Shown in pieces: positions 34,518 to 42,937 of a DNA stretch of 64,000 bases (positions are counted from its first letter, which is position 1; every line of letters starts with the position of its first letter). The position numbers and the translations under genes are program-made. A model generated the notes under the pieces. The model did not search any database. It worked only from the letters and a program-made list of their open reading frames with translations, and was not told the DNA's origin. The DNA lies in the NCBI RefSeq assembly GCF_008152325.1, contig NZ_CP042243.1, positions 2,237,026 through 2,301,025 of the forward strand, written 5' to 3'. This DNA comes from Crassaminicella thermophila (lineage in GTDB: Bacteria; Bacillota; Clostridia; Peptostreptococcales; Thermotaleaceae).

Positions 34518-35840
34518 CTAGTTATTTACATTTAATACTTTTAAAGATGCTTTCTTAATATTAGGAATTCCAAGTGCAATTGCAATTAATGCACATATAC
34601 CCATAAGATATGGATAATATAGGAATTTCATAATTTCAAATGATGAAATTCCTGCTACGCTAGCTGCCACTAGAAGCTGTGCACCATAAGGGATAACGCC
34701 TTGACAAAAACATGAGAAAGTATCTAATAAACTAGCAGCTCTTCTAGGATCTATTTCATATTTATCACCTATATCCTTTGCAATTGGTCCTGCCATAACA
34801 ATGGCAATTGTATTATTAGCAGTACAAATATCAACTAAGCCTACTAATATAGCTATACCTAGTTCTGCACCTTTTTTACTTCGAATATTGCTTGTAATAA
34901 AGTCTAGTATAAAATCAATTCCTCCATTATATTTTATTACTTCAACCATTCCACCAATTAATAAAGATATAATTATTATTTCAGACATACCCATTATTCC
35001 TTTTCCGATAGCCTGTACAAATCCCCATATATCAAAAGCATTCGTAAATATACCTACAATTCCTGCAAATAAAGTCCCTCCAACTAAAACAATCATAACA
35101 TTTATTCCTATTAACGCAGCAATTAAAACTACCAAGTACGTAAATACCTTTATTATACTATAATCATAGCTACCCTCTAATGCTAGAGTATTCCCTATAT
35201 TCATAGATGTAAATATAATTGCTGTAATAATTGCTGCTGGCACTACTATAATAAAATTCATTTTAAATTTATCTCTCATTTCACAACCTTGTGTTCTAGA
35301 TGCAGCTATTGTTGTATCTGAAATCATTGATAAGTTATCCCCAAACATGGCACCACTTACTACTGCTCCTAATGCAAGCCCCATAGGAATTCCTGTTTTT
35401 TCAGCTATCCCTACTGCCATAGGAGCTAAAGCTACAATAGTTCCTACAGATGTTCCTATAGATAATGAAATAAAACATCCTATAATAAATACTCCTGCAA
35501 TTAATATGTTTCCTGGCAAAATACTAAGACCTAAATTTACAGTTGCATCTACAGCTCCCATATCTCTTGCTACTTGTGCAAAACCTCCTGCTAAAATAAA
35601 AATAATACACATAAGAATAATGTTACTATTTCCTGCTCCCTTACAAAACACCTCAACCTTTTTATTTATACTAACCTTTTTATTCATTGCTACTGCAACA
35701 ATAGTTGCTGCTAAAAAAGCTACACTCACAGGCATTTTATAAAAATCACCTATGACAATTGATGTTACAAGATACATTACTAAAAAAACTGCTAGAGGCA
35801 ACAATGCCCATGGGTTTCCTTTTTGATTGTTTTTTTTCAT
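34518..35840 (-). CDS. metT: NhaC-family transporter, predicted methionine permease
   Basis: A 440-residue membrane protein of the NhaC ion-transporter superfamily, about eleven helices. Visible: SLSIGTSVGTIVALAPMAVGIA, VSGAMFGDNLSMISDTTIAAS (the NhaC signature) and VDICTANNTIAIVMAGPIAK. It lies directly behind a SAM-I riboswitch with terminator. NhaC-like transporters under S-box control were predicted to be methionine transporters (MetT), so methionine uptake is more likely than Na+/H+ exchange. Ribosome site AGGAGG. Monocistronic. Confidence 0.82.
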   Translation of the reverse strand: MKKNNQKGNPWALLPLAVFLVMYLVTSIVIGDFYKMPVSVAFLAATIVAVAMNKKVSINKKVEVFCKGAGNSNIILMCIIFILAGGFAQVARDMGAVDATVNLGLSILPGNILIAGVFIIGCFISLSIGTSVGTIVALAPMAVGIAEKTGIPMGLALGAVVSGAMFGDNLSMISDTTIAASRTQGCEMRDKFKMNFIIVVPAAIITAIIFTSMNIGNTLALEGSYDYSIIKVFTYLVVLIAALIGINVMIVLVGGTLFAGIVGIFTNAFDIWGFVQAIGKGIMGMSEIIIISLLIGGMVEVIKYNGGIDFILDFITSNIRSKKGAELGIAILVGLVDICTANNTIAIVMAGPIAKDIGDKYEIDPRRAASLLDTFSCFCQGVIPYGAQLLVAASVAGISSFEIMKFLYYPYLMGICALIAIALGIPNIKKASLKVLNVNN

Positions 35841-35873
35841 TTACATTTCCTCCTATAAAAAATTTTGCAAAAT

Positions 35874-35901
35874 AAAAAACTCCTTGCAGATAAGCAAGAA
35901 G
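35874..35901 (-). terminator. Expression-platform terminator of the second SAM riboswitch
   Basis: Minus strand CTTCTTGC and GCAAGGAG (one G-T pair) around TTATCT, followed by TTTTTTATTTT. Lies between the aptamer and metT. Confidence 0.85.
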
Positions 35902-35911
35902 TAATATTCTA

Positions 35912-36015
35912 TTCTTATCTGCCAGGTTGTACCTGCTGGAATTGGCACCACAAAACAAATGTTTTAGGTTGCCGGGCTTCATAGGGCCAGTCCCTCCACC
36001 TCTCTTGATAAGAAG
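35912..36015 (-). promoter_or_regulatory. SAM-I (S-box) riboswitch, metT
   Basis: Minus strand carries CTTATCAAGAGAGGTGGAGGGA, GGCCCTATGAAGCCCGGCAACC, AATTCCAGC and the closing GATAAG, all S-box core elements. The core is very close to the riboswitch at 251-350. Confidence 0.95.
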
Positions 36016-36041
36016 TACTATTTAATTTTACGCACTATTGT

Positions 36042-36070
36042 AGTATAGTAAATTTTATATTCAAAGTCAA
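36042..36070 (-). promoter_or_regulatory. Promoter of the metT riboswitch
   Basis: Minus strand TTGACT (36070-36065), 17-bp spacer, TATACT (36047-36042), about 27 bp before the aptamer. Confidence 0.7.
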
Positions 36071-36107
36071 TATAAAAATTTTTTCAATATTTACCATACA
36101 TATAACA

Positions 36108-36914
36108 TTATTTTGACATTTCAATAGATTTTTTTGTGCAACTTCTCATAGCTGAAATTACTGCTGTTCTAAGTCCTTTTTCTTCAAGGGTTGCTACAGC
36201 TTCAATGGTTGTTCCTCCTGGAGAGCAAACCATATCTTTTAATACCCCTGGATGCATTCCTGTTTCTAATACCATTTTTGCTGCACCAAGTACCGCTTGT
36301 GCAGCCATTTTATATGCTTTATTTCTTGGCATACCATCTAAAACTGCCGCATCTCCCATTGCTTCAATAAACATATATACATAAGCTGGAGATGAGCCGC
36401 TTACAGAGGTTACAACGTCCATTAATTTTTCATTTACAATTTCAGTTTTACCAAAACTCTCAAATATGTTAATAATTTCATCTAATTCTTCTTTTGTTAC
36501 AGCTTCATTTGCACATACTGCAGACATTCCTTCTCCTACAAGAGCTGGTGTATTTGGCATAACTCTTACAACCTTTACTTTTCTTTTAAACATTTTCTCT
36601 GTTCCTTCTATGGACTTTCCTGCAGCAATGGTTACAACTATTACATCTTTCTTTACTTCATCTTTTATTTGCTTAATCACAACTGGATATAAGTTAGGCT
36701 TTACAGATAATATTAATATATCAGCAATTTTTGCCACTTCATTATTATCTGTAGTAGTTTTTATACCATATTTTTCAGCAGCTTTTTCTAAACTTTTTTC
36801 ATTTACATCCCCTACCAAGATATTTTCAGAAGAAAAAATATTTGCTTGAATAATTCCTCCAATCATAGCTTGTCCCATATTTCCACATCCTATGAACCCA
36901 ATTGTTTTACTCAT
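36108..36914 (-). CDS. proC: Pyrroline-5-carboxylate reductase
   Basis: A 268-residue enzyme for the last step of proline synthesis, NAD(P)H-dependent reduction of pyrroline-5-carboxylate. N-terminal Rossmann motif GFIGCGNMGQAMIGG, then VRVMPNTPALVGEGMSA, SGSSPAYVYMFIEAM and the C-terminal CSPGGTTIEA signature. AGGAGG precedes the ATG. Monocistronic; proA/proB are not adjacent. Confidence 0.95.
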   Translation of the reverse strand: MSKTIGFIGCGNMGQAMIGGIIQANIFSSENILVGDVNEKSLEKAAEKYGIKTTTDNNEVAKIADILILSVKPNLYPVVIKQIKDEVKKDVIVVTIAAGKSIEGTEKMFKRKVKVVRVMPNTPALVGEGMSAVCANEAVTKEELDEIINIFESFGKTEIVNEKLMDVVTSVSGSSPAYVYMFIEAMGDAAVLDGMPRNKAYKMAAQAVLGAAKMVLETGMHPGVLKDMVCSPGGTTIEAVATLEEKGLRTAVISAMRSCTKKSIEMSK

Positions 36915-37016
36915 ACTTTTAGCCTCCTATTTTAAAAATCAAATCTTTTATTTTAATTATTTTTTATTATATCATCATAATCATAAAATTACTTTTCTAA
37001 TAGCACGCAAAAAAAT

Positions 37017-37047
37017 AAAAGATCACCTAAGTAGTGATCTTTCTATT
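37017..37047 (-). terminator. Terminator of the DUF3298-type lipoprotein gene
   Basis: Minus strand AAAGATCAC and GTGATCTTT with a seven-base loop, followed by TATTTTTTTG. Confidence 0.85.
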
Positions 37048-37050
37048 ATA

Positions 37051-37752
37051 TTAACTAGCTGGACGCTCTCCAAATTCTGTATTTAAATAAGGTTTTGCCT
37101 CATCTCTTGATATTGATAGTTTTACATAATCAGTAGACATATCATCTTCCAAATAATAAAATACTAATGCATCATCTGTAAAGTATACCCCCATCCAATC
37201 TCCAAAGCCTGTAAATTCATGTTTCATAGTTTTATTGTCTTTTGCAGCTTCCTTTAATAATTCATTGATTGCATTTTTTGCACTTTCATCTGGTTTAATC
37301 AAATTCTTTGCAAAGATTTTATTGCTTGTTTTTAAGTCAAAGTTGATTGCATATAATATTTTATATTCTCCGCCCTCATGTTTTTGAGTTCCTTTAAACA
37401 CTATACTTAAAATATCCTCTCCTTTGTATGTTACTTCATAATCAATAACCAATTTAGATTTTAGTTCTGTGGCCTCTTTTATATGATTTTTCAAAGCATT
37501 TTCTAAGTCTTGATTAATATAATCCATAATAAGCTCACCAGCCATATTTTCTATTTGAGGATAATACACTTCTACATAATCATTCTTTATAGATTTTTTT
37601 ACAATATCATAGCTTGCTTCACTTTTTTTCTCAGAAACATCAACAGCTGTTTCTGTAGAGGTTTTATTATTTTCAACTTCTTTTGTGCATCCTACACTTA
37701 ACACTAATCCTGTAGCTATTATTGTACACAATAATATTTTTTTGTATTTCAA
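37051..37752 (-). CDS. Lipoprotein with DUF4163/DUF3298-like domains
   Basis: A 233-residue secreted lipoprotein with lipobox LVLSVGC, then a polar linker rich in Thr, Glu and Lys. The body alternates strands as in DUF4163 (YVEVYYPQIENM) followed by a DUF3298-like part (KPDESAKNAINELL and FYLEDDMSTDYVKLSIS). Such domain pairs occur in peptidoglycan-associated proteins of Gram-positives, for instance next to PdaC deacetylase domains, but no catalytic domain is present here. Family call by resemblance; function unknown. Monocistronic. Confidence 0.72.
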   Translation of the reverse strand: MKYKKILLCTIIATGLVLSVGCTKEVENNKTSTETAVDVSEKKSEASYDIVKKSIKNDYVEVYYPQIENMAGELIMDYINQDLENALKNHIKEATELKSKLVIDYEVTYKGEDILSIVFKGTQKHEGGEYKILYAINFDLKTSNKIFAKNLIKPDESAKNAINELLKEAAKDNKTMKHEFTGFGDWMGVYFTDDALVFYYLEDDMSTDYVKLSISRDEAKPYLNTEFGERPAS

Positions 37753-37945
37753 TTTTATTCCTCCTTATTCTTTACTGCCTAGTGTATTATAGCATAATAC
37801 TTTTTAAAAATAGTTACAATATGGTTACAAGATCATCCTAGTATTGTCAAAGATTATACTATAGACAAAGCTAATATCTGTGATAAAATGTAAATAATAA
37901 TTCAACAAACTTAATCCCTTTCTAATAGTAAGGAGTGGAATAAAA

Positions 37946-38626
37946 GTGAAGCAATATAGTATATTTGATATCGTTGGCCCCATAATGATAGGTCCATCAA
38001 GTTCGCACACCGCAGGAGCTGCAAGATTAGCAAAAACAGCACGCATTATTTCTGGAGGCAACATTAAAAATGTTACATTCCTACTTCACGGTTCATTTGC
38101 AAAAACTTATAAAGGACATGGTACTGATCGCGCTTTAGTAGCTGGTATATTAAAAATGAATCCCTGGGATGAACGACTGAAAGATTCATTCACATGGGCT
38201 GAAAAAAAAGGAATTGAATTTGAATTTATAGAAACAGATTTAGGAAATGTTCATCCAAATACAGTAAAGTTTGTAATTACAAAAAAAGACGGTAGTATAT
38301 CAGAAATTACTGGTTCATCTGTAGGTGGAGGAAATATTTTAATATTTGATATTGATGGGACACAAGTAGAATTTACAGGAGATAATCCAACAATTATTAC
38401 AAAACACAGAGATGTTCCTGGTGTTATTTGGCATATAAGCAAAGTACTATTTGAAAAAAATATAAATATAGGAAATATGAAAGTATTTCAAAAGAAAAAA
38501 GGATTAGAAGCAACTATGGTTATCGAAACCGATGCTATTGTATCTGAAGAAATCATAAAAAAAATCAAAGACCTATCAGCTATTGAATATATTAAAATCC
38601 TAAACCCTATGATGGAAGGAGAATAA
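37946..38626 (+). CDS. sdaAB: L-serine dehydratase, beta subunit
   Basis: A 226-residue beta subunit of the two-subunit, Fe-S L-serine deaminase of anaerobic Firmicutes (serine to pyruvate and ammonia). Seen: IVGPIMIGPSSSHTAGAARLA, FLLHGSFAKTYKGHGTDRALVAG, and a C-terminal ACT domain from about residue 150. The GTG start follows AAGGAG. The alpha subunit begins 4 bp after the stop. Confidence 0.95.
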   Translation: MKQYSIFDIVGPIMIGPSSSHTAGAARLAKTARIISGGNIKNVTFLLHGSFAKTYKGHGTDRALVAGILKMNPWDERLKDSFTWAEKKGIEFEFIETDLGNVHPNTVKFVITKKDGSISEITGSSVGGGNILIFDIDGTQVEFTGDNPTIITKHRDVPGVIWHISKVLFEKNINIGNMKVFQKKKGLEATMVIETDAIVSEEIIKKIKDLSAIEYIKILNPMMEGE

Positions 38627-38630
38627 AATT

Positions 38631-39506
38631 ATGTTTGTAAACTCCGGCAAAGAGTTAATTGAAATTTGTCAGAAAAATAAATGTACAATCTGGGAATATA
38701 CTTTAGAATCTGAAACAAAAGAAAGTAACTTAAGCATAGAAGAAATATTTGAAAAAATGAGAAATTCCTTAAAAGTTATGATAAACGCAGCAGAAGATGG
38801 CCTTAACCATAAAATCCAATCAGTAAGTGGTTTAATTGGAGGGGATGCCTTTAAACTAAATGCATATGCAGAAGAAAAAGAAACGTTAACAGGAAAATTC
38901 ATGGTAAAAGCCATGGCTAGAGCGCTTTCTTGTTCAGAAGTAAATGCAGCAATGGGAAAAATCGTTGCTTCTCCAACAGCTGGATCATGTGGTATTTTAC
39001 CTGCAGTTATTATATCTGCTGGTGAAAGATTGAATAAATCTGAAGATGATTTGGTAAAAGCTTTATTAACTGCATCTGGTGTTGGAATTATTATCGCTAA
39101 AAATGCTACAATCTCTGGTGCTGAAGGAGGATGTCAAGCAGAGTGCGGTTCTGCTGCTGCAATGGCTTCAGCTGCAATCGTAGAAATGATGGGCGGAACA
39201 GTAGAACAAGCATTGCATGCTGCTGCTATAGTTATTAAAAACATTCTTGGTTTAGTTTGCGACCCGGTAGCAGGACTTGTAGAAATCCCATGTGCCAAAA
39301 GAAATGCATCTGGAACAGTACTTGCCCTTACTACAGCTGACATGGTTATGAGTGGAATCATAAGCTACATACCTTTTGATGATGTTGTTTCAGCTATGTA
39401 TGAAGTCGGTAAAAGTCTTCCTTGCTCCCTAAGAGAAACAGCATTAGGTGGACTTGCTGTTACCCCAACAGGACTTTTATTGAAAAAACAAGTTTTTGGA
39501 GAATAA
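38631..39506 (+). CDS. sdaAA: L-serine dehydratase, alpha subunit
   Basis: A 291-residue catalytic subunit. The Fe-S ligating cysteines are expected in CGILPA, GGCQAECGSAA and LVCDPVAGLVEIPC. The last 107 bp of the gene (39399-39505) are repeated exactly at 42938-43044, on the far side of a 3.5-kb bacteriocin-related island. The gene is still intact, ending TAA, while the distal copy ends TAG and is followed by a terminator-like stem. This suggests the island inserted at this 3' end and rebuilt it. Confidence 0.95.
   Translation: MFVNSGKELIEICQKNKCTIWEYTLESETKESNLSIEEIFEKMRNSLKVMINAAEDGLNHKIQSVSGLIGGDAFKLNAYAEEKETLTGKFMVKAMARALSCSEVNAAMGKIVASPTAGSCGILPAVIISAGERLNKSEDDLVKALLTASGVGIIIAKNATISGAEGGCQAECGSAAAMASAAIVEMMGGTVEQALHAAAIVIKNILGLVCDPVAGLVEIPCAKRNASGTVLALTTADMVMSGIISYIPFDDVVSAMYEVGKSLPCSLRETALGGLAVTPTGLLLKKQVFGE
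39399..39505 (+). repeat. 107-bp direct repeat, copy 1 (in sdaAA 3' end)
   Basis: Identical base for base to 42938-43044, from TATGAAGTCGG to GGAGAATA. It codes for the last 35 residues of SdaAA. Together the two copies bound the accessory segment 39506-42937. Confidence 0.97.
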
Positions 39507-39594
39507 GTATTAAAAATGAAACCCCAATACCCATAATAACTAATAAATATTCTTGCATAACTATATACTCCTTTAAAATTAGCAATAAATATAA

Positions 39595-39957
39595 TCAATT
39601 TTGCTTAGTTCTTGATTTTATAGATTCTATTATGATTGTAATGATTGTAATAAATACACAGATTATTGCAGTAGCTGGAATATACATCAAAAATTGAACT
39701 ATGCTAATATGAAAACTACCTGTACTGGGTGCATCTGTTGACATACTTCCTATAAAGATTATAGGATACCATAACAAACCATCTAATACTAGAAAAAGTA
39801 TAGATTTCTTAAAATCTTTATATAGAAGTTTCATATTAGATGTGTATTCTCCTGAAGCTAGATGTAAAATTATTTTAGGTAATAATATTGCAGGATATAA
39901 ATAAGGTAAGATTATTACTAATGCTACTATTGGCATTATAATTTCAATAAGATGCAT
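39595..39957 (-). CDS. Small membrane protein of the sdaAA island
   Basis: A 120-residue protein with about three transmembrane segments (about 5-30, 50-75 and 85-112) and a Lys/Arg-rich C-terminus. I do not recognise the family. It lies on the minus strand like everything in the island, next to the bacteriocin-type genes, so an immunity or accessory role is possible but unproven. No strong ribosome site is visible; GGTGGAA lies before the start. Confidence 0.5.
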   Translation of the reverse strand: MHLIEIIMPIVALVIILPYLYPAILLPKIILHLASGEYTSNMKLLYKDFKKSILFLVLDGLLWYPIIFIGSMSTDAPSTGSFHISIVQFLMYIPATAIICVFITIITIIIESIKSRTKQN

Positions 39958-40292
39958 AGAATCATTCCACCTTTGTATTAAAGTTTGTTCTATTATACTA
40001 TGTATATGAAATTTTGTCTAATAATAACTTTATATCCATGTATTTACAATTACAACAAACATCCAACTAATTCTTCATTATCCACTAATTATAAAAATCA
40101 ATCTATAATTTATCTGTATTATATATGGATATACTTCCATGTTTACTTTTTCAAAATTACATATTTACCATAAATTCTTCTCTTTATTTTTTTAATAATA
40201 GTATGTAGATTAGAAAACTTATAAATCCAGCTATGGTCATCACTGCAACCATATTTTCATTTGCTATAACTTGTTAGGATAAATAATTCTTT
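39958..40292. other. 335-bp gap in the island without a supported gene
   Basis: Very AT-rich. The minus strand holds a short hydrophobic reading frame near 40200-40260 ending in FLIYILLLKK, with no ribosome site, which may be the end of a lost membrane protein. Nothing else was recognised. Confidence 0.4.
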
Positions 40293-40694
40293 TTAATTTT
40301 TAAATTTATTTATTAACATTTTTTTCATGTATATATTTATGTAGTATATAATAAAAGTAAATATTACCGAAAATATTACAAACATAATAAATTTATATGA
40401 ATAATTTCTATTAGAGTTTTGTATAAATGATATTGATGATACAATGCAAGCTTGTATATGCCCCACTATTAATATTATTTTTCGACTACTTATATCATCA
40501 CTTAAAACATTCTTGTTTCTTTTTAACTTTACTTCATAATAACTTAATAATACCAAGTACATACTTAGAATAATATAAAAAATCATATTAATTTTCGAAT
40601 AATAATTACTCATATAAATCCCTAAAATCACTATCATTACAATATTTATAGTAATTGCTATTTTTATGTTATATTTTTTATCCTTGGATTTCAT
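40293..40694 (-). CDS. Four-helix membrane protein of the sdaAA island
   Basis: A 133-residue protein with four predicted helices (about 10-28, 36-54, 70-88 and 101-123) and basic termini. AAAGAGGAGG precedes the ATG, a strong ribosome site, so it is probably expressed. No family recognised. Small polytopic proteins of this kind are often bacteriocin immunity factors; the placement with double-glycine peptides is consistent with that, but there is no direct evidence. Confidence 0.6.
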   Translation of the reverse strand: MKSKDKKYNIKIAITINIVMIVILGIYMSNYYSKINMIFYIILSMYLVLLSYYEVKLKRNKNVLSDDISSRKIILIVGHIQACIVSSISFIQNSNRNYSYKFIMFVIFSVIFTFIIYYINIYMKKMLINKFKN

Positions 40695-40857
40695 TGTTTT
40701 GACCTCCTCTTTTTAAATACAGATAAATTATAGCTTGTAGCTTGCAGGGACAGTTCATCTTCAACATGGTTCTTTCTAATGTTAATTGAAATTCGTATCA
40801 AATTTATTTAGCTTTCTAGAAATATACTAGCTTTGTCTATGATAATATTACATTTTT

Positions 40858-41053
40858 CAACTATCTATGGAAAGAACCACTTTTAGATTAACATAAATTC
40901 TATACTTTATAAATTCATCTATCAACTTTTTATATTTTTCTTTATCATAAACTATTTTTAGCCCTAGTAAGTGTAAATAAGTATTATTTCCTCTATATTA
41001 TTTTCTCTATGATAGATATCTCCATTGCAATGAATTCTATGTTTTCTTATCAT
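40858..41053 (-). pseudogene. Frameshifted small ORF
   Basis: A minus-strand ATG at 41053 with AAAGAGGTG upstream starts MIRKHRIHCNGDIYHRENN and stops after 29 codons. The neighbouring frame continues with LHLLGLKIVYDKEKYKKL and FIKYRIYVNLKVVLS to a stop at 40858. One frameshift would join them into a charged protein of about 65 residues. Family unknown. Confidence 0.4.
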
Positions 41054-41143
41054 GAAAACACCTCTTTTTTTCTTTTATTCTTCCAAAGGTTATTCACTTA
41101 TTCAAACCTGATCCCTATAATTCACCTTGATATAGTATTATAT

Positions 41144-41186
41144 TAAATAATTAGGTATTCATAGAATATGAATACCTAATTATTTA
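41144..41186 (-). terminator. Terminator after the immunity-like gene
   Basis: A perfect 20-bp stem (arm TAAATAATTAGGTATTCATA) with a 3-base loop, directly after the 68-residue membrane protein gene on the minus strand. Confidence 0.75.
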
Positions 41187-41193
41187 GTAATTT

Positions 41194-41400
41194 TTATTTT
41201 CTTTTTCTTAGAACAAATGAGATAATGAATGTTAAATTCATAATTACTATACCAATTATATTTTTAAAAAAATCATAGTTCGAATGTTTTATAGATATAA
41301 TTGAGAATACTATTATGGACAATAGTGATATTATCCATAATAGTAAAGCAATTTTTTCTTTTGTTTCTAAATTAGTTATAAATCTTTTTATATATTTCAT
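41194..41400 (-). CDS. Small two-helix membrane protein, putative bacteriocin immunity
   Basis: A 68-residue protein with a charged N-terminus (MKYIKRFITNLETKEK), two helices (about 17-38 and 45-63) and a basic tail FVLRKRK. It begins 7 bp after the stop of the GG-leader peptide gene; GCGGAG overlapping that stop serves as ribosome site. In-frame ATGs further upstream lie inside the peptide gene. Coupling to a bacteriocin-like peptide and the small basic membrane form suggest immunity. No family recognised. Confidence 0.6.
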   Translation of the reverse strand: MKYIKRFITNLETKEKIALLLWIISLLSIIVFSIISIKHSNYDFFKNIIGIVIMNLTFIISFVLRKRK

Positions 41401-41407
41401 TAATATT

Positions 41408-41608
41408 TTACTCCGCATCAAATGCATCAATGATATCAGCTGTTCCACTAGCTATTGCTGCAACACCGGCAGCTGTTGATATAGGGTCTGGAACCATTGT
41501 TCCAGCAATACCTGCAATTACTTTAGCTCCCCCTATTATAAGATCTCCCCATGAATGCACCTTTCCGCCATTCACATTCATTAATTCTTGTATTTCTAAA
41601 TTTTTCAT
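41408..41608 (-). CDS. Double-glycine-leader peptide 1 (class II bacteriocin-like)
   Basis: A 66-residue precursor. The leader MKNLEIQELMNVNGG has the spaced hydrophobic positions and GG cleavage site recognised by C39-peptidase ABC exporters. The mature part would be 51 residues, starting KVHSWGDLI, then a Gly/Ala-rich amphipathic region and an acidic end. No internal Cys. The intact gene lies 33 bp from a second GG peptide, as in two-peptide bacteriocins. Ribosome site AAAGGAT. Confidence 0.75.
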   Translation of the reverse strand: MKNLEIQELMNVNGGKVHSWGDLIIGGAKVIAGIAGTMVPDPISTAAGVAAIASGTADIIDAFDAE

Positions 41609-41641
41609 AATATCATATCCTTTCTACAATATATTTTAGAA

Positions 41642-41857
41642 TTAAGATGTTGCATCAATTATATGTGAAACACCATCAGCTACCATTGCACCAGCAGCAA
41701 CAACACCAGCAGCTACTCCTACTGGACCACCTACAACTGCACCTGCTGCAACTACAATAGGAGCTGCTGCAATCTCAAGAGTCCCAGCTAAAGCATCAAC
41801 AAAATTATTTCCACCATTAACTTCCATTATTTCATTCATATTCATTTCTTTCATCAT
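41642..41857 (-). CDS. Double-glycine-leader peptide 2 (class IIb bacteriocin-like)
   Basis: A 71-residue precursor with leader MMKEMNMNEIMEVNGG and a mature part of 55 residues. The mature part is strongly hydrophobic and contains three GxxxG motifs (GAVVG, GGPVG, GVAAG), the helix-packing motif of two-peptide class IIb bacteriocins. GGGAGGAAA precedes the ATG. First gene of the peptide-peptide-immunity unit. The exporter genes upstream are broken, so secretion would need another transporter. Confidence 0.75.
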   Translation of the reverse strand: MMKEMNMNEIMEVNGGNNFVDALAGTLEIAAAPIVVAAGAVVGGPVGVAAGVVAAGAMVADGVSHIIDATS

Positions 41858-41985
41858 TTTAATTTCCTCCCTTTAATCTCATATTCCCTTTTCTCCCGTA
41901 AAAAGGTTCTGTACTTTTCTTCTACCTCGGGACAGATATCAGAAAAATACTATATATTAAATCAAGATTTATCTTGATTTAATGG

Positions 41986-42550
41986 CTACACTCTTAGGTC
42001 AATCTTTTCAAGTAAATAATAAAGTATCTTCTTTGTCTTTGTTATAATCCTAGCTTCACAGACCATTCCTACCTTTATCTTCTTTTTCTCATCATTGTAT
42101 CCAACAAGCTCTATATCCGCCTCCACTAGATAAAAGCTTTTATTATCCTTACTTGGCTTTACATCCTCTGCTATTTTAGTAATCTTACCTGTTAGCTCAC
42201 CATATTCCTTATAAGGTAATGCCATAAAGTTGTATTTAACCTTATCCCCTATCTTTATAATCTATAGTATATAAAATTTCTCCCTTTTTAACTTTCTTCC
42301 CCTCTTCTATATAAACTTCTTTTACTTTTCCATTAATCATATTATTTATGGTACTTATCCTTTTGTTTGGCCTTACTACTCCTTGAGCTTTTACTACCAC
42401 ATCTATTTCCCCAAAATAAGACCATATAAGACCTATGAGCAAAATACTTATTAATATGTATATGAATATAATTGTAAATGGATGGGGTTTGCTTTCTAGT
42501 AATTCCCTACTATCAGTCATTTCTCTTATATCCTGTATCACATACTTCAT
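41986..42550 (-). pseudogene. HlyD-family bacteriocin secretion adaptor, internally deleted
   Basis: The first frame (42550-42242) has the N-terminal helix and start of the lipoyl-like barrel (FGEIDVVVKAQGVVRPNKR, GKVKEVYIEEGKKVKKG). The second frame (42225-41986) has the C-terminal part of an HlyD-type adaptor (MALPYKEYGELTGKITKIAED). They meet within about 20 bp in different frames, so the whole central coiled-coil region of roughly 250 residues is lost. The start overlaps the stop of the ABC exporter remnant, the normal gene order. Confidence 0.8.
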
Positions 42551-42855
42551 GCCGTATATTCTCCTTGTATACTTACTAATTCATTATTAGGAAGCTGTTC
42601 TTTCCATAAATCATAATACTTTCCTTTTTGCTTAATAAGGTCATTTAGTATTTCATCTATCAAAACCTTAAAATAAAAAGCTCCTAATATACCTAAACAA
42701 TGTATATATTATAGATGCAAGAATATGTTTAATATTAATCCTCTTTGAAGTTTTAAAAGTCCCACAAACCGATTAAACAAACCGATAGTTTCATCTCCAG
42801 TTTTAAATTCTACTGTAGGTACCATTAAAACTAATACGCCAGTCCAGATTTTAAA
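42547..42855 (-). pseudogene. Peptidase-containing ABC bacteriocin exporter, remnant
   Basis: Minus-strand fragments read LMVPTVEFKTGDETIGLF and FVGLLKLQRGLILNIF, the region before the first exporter helix, then GILGAFYFKVLIDEIL from the first helix. This is joined directly to KQKGKYYDLWKEQLPNNE, which is the extreme C-terminus of such ABC proteins. The C39 peptidase domain, most membrane helices and the ATPase are gone, and frameshifts interrupt the rest. Recognised by my own translation; too broken to form a long ORF. Confidence 0.75.
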
Positions 42856-42937
42856 AAAGAAATGCAAAAAAACTTATACATAATGACATAATTTTATATT
42901 TCATTCTAATCATCTCCTGTATATTTAAATTTATCTA

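Larger units (their letters stand above)
40695..41193. other. 499-bp gap in the island
   Basis: No intact gene. It contains the frameshifted small ORF at 40858-41053 and the long perfect hairpin at 41144-41186. The remainder is AT-rich without recognised signals. Confidence 0.5.

Noticed and set aside
34801-36849. Long plus-strand frames opposite metT and proC
   Set aside because: They lie entirely within strong minus-strand genes, have unlikely composition (Ile/Thr/Pro/Ala runs) and lack ribosome sites; they are mirror frames.
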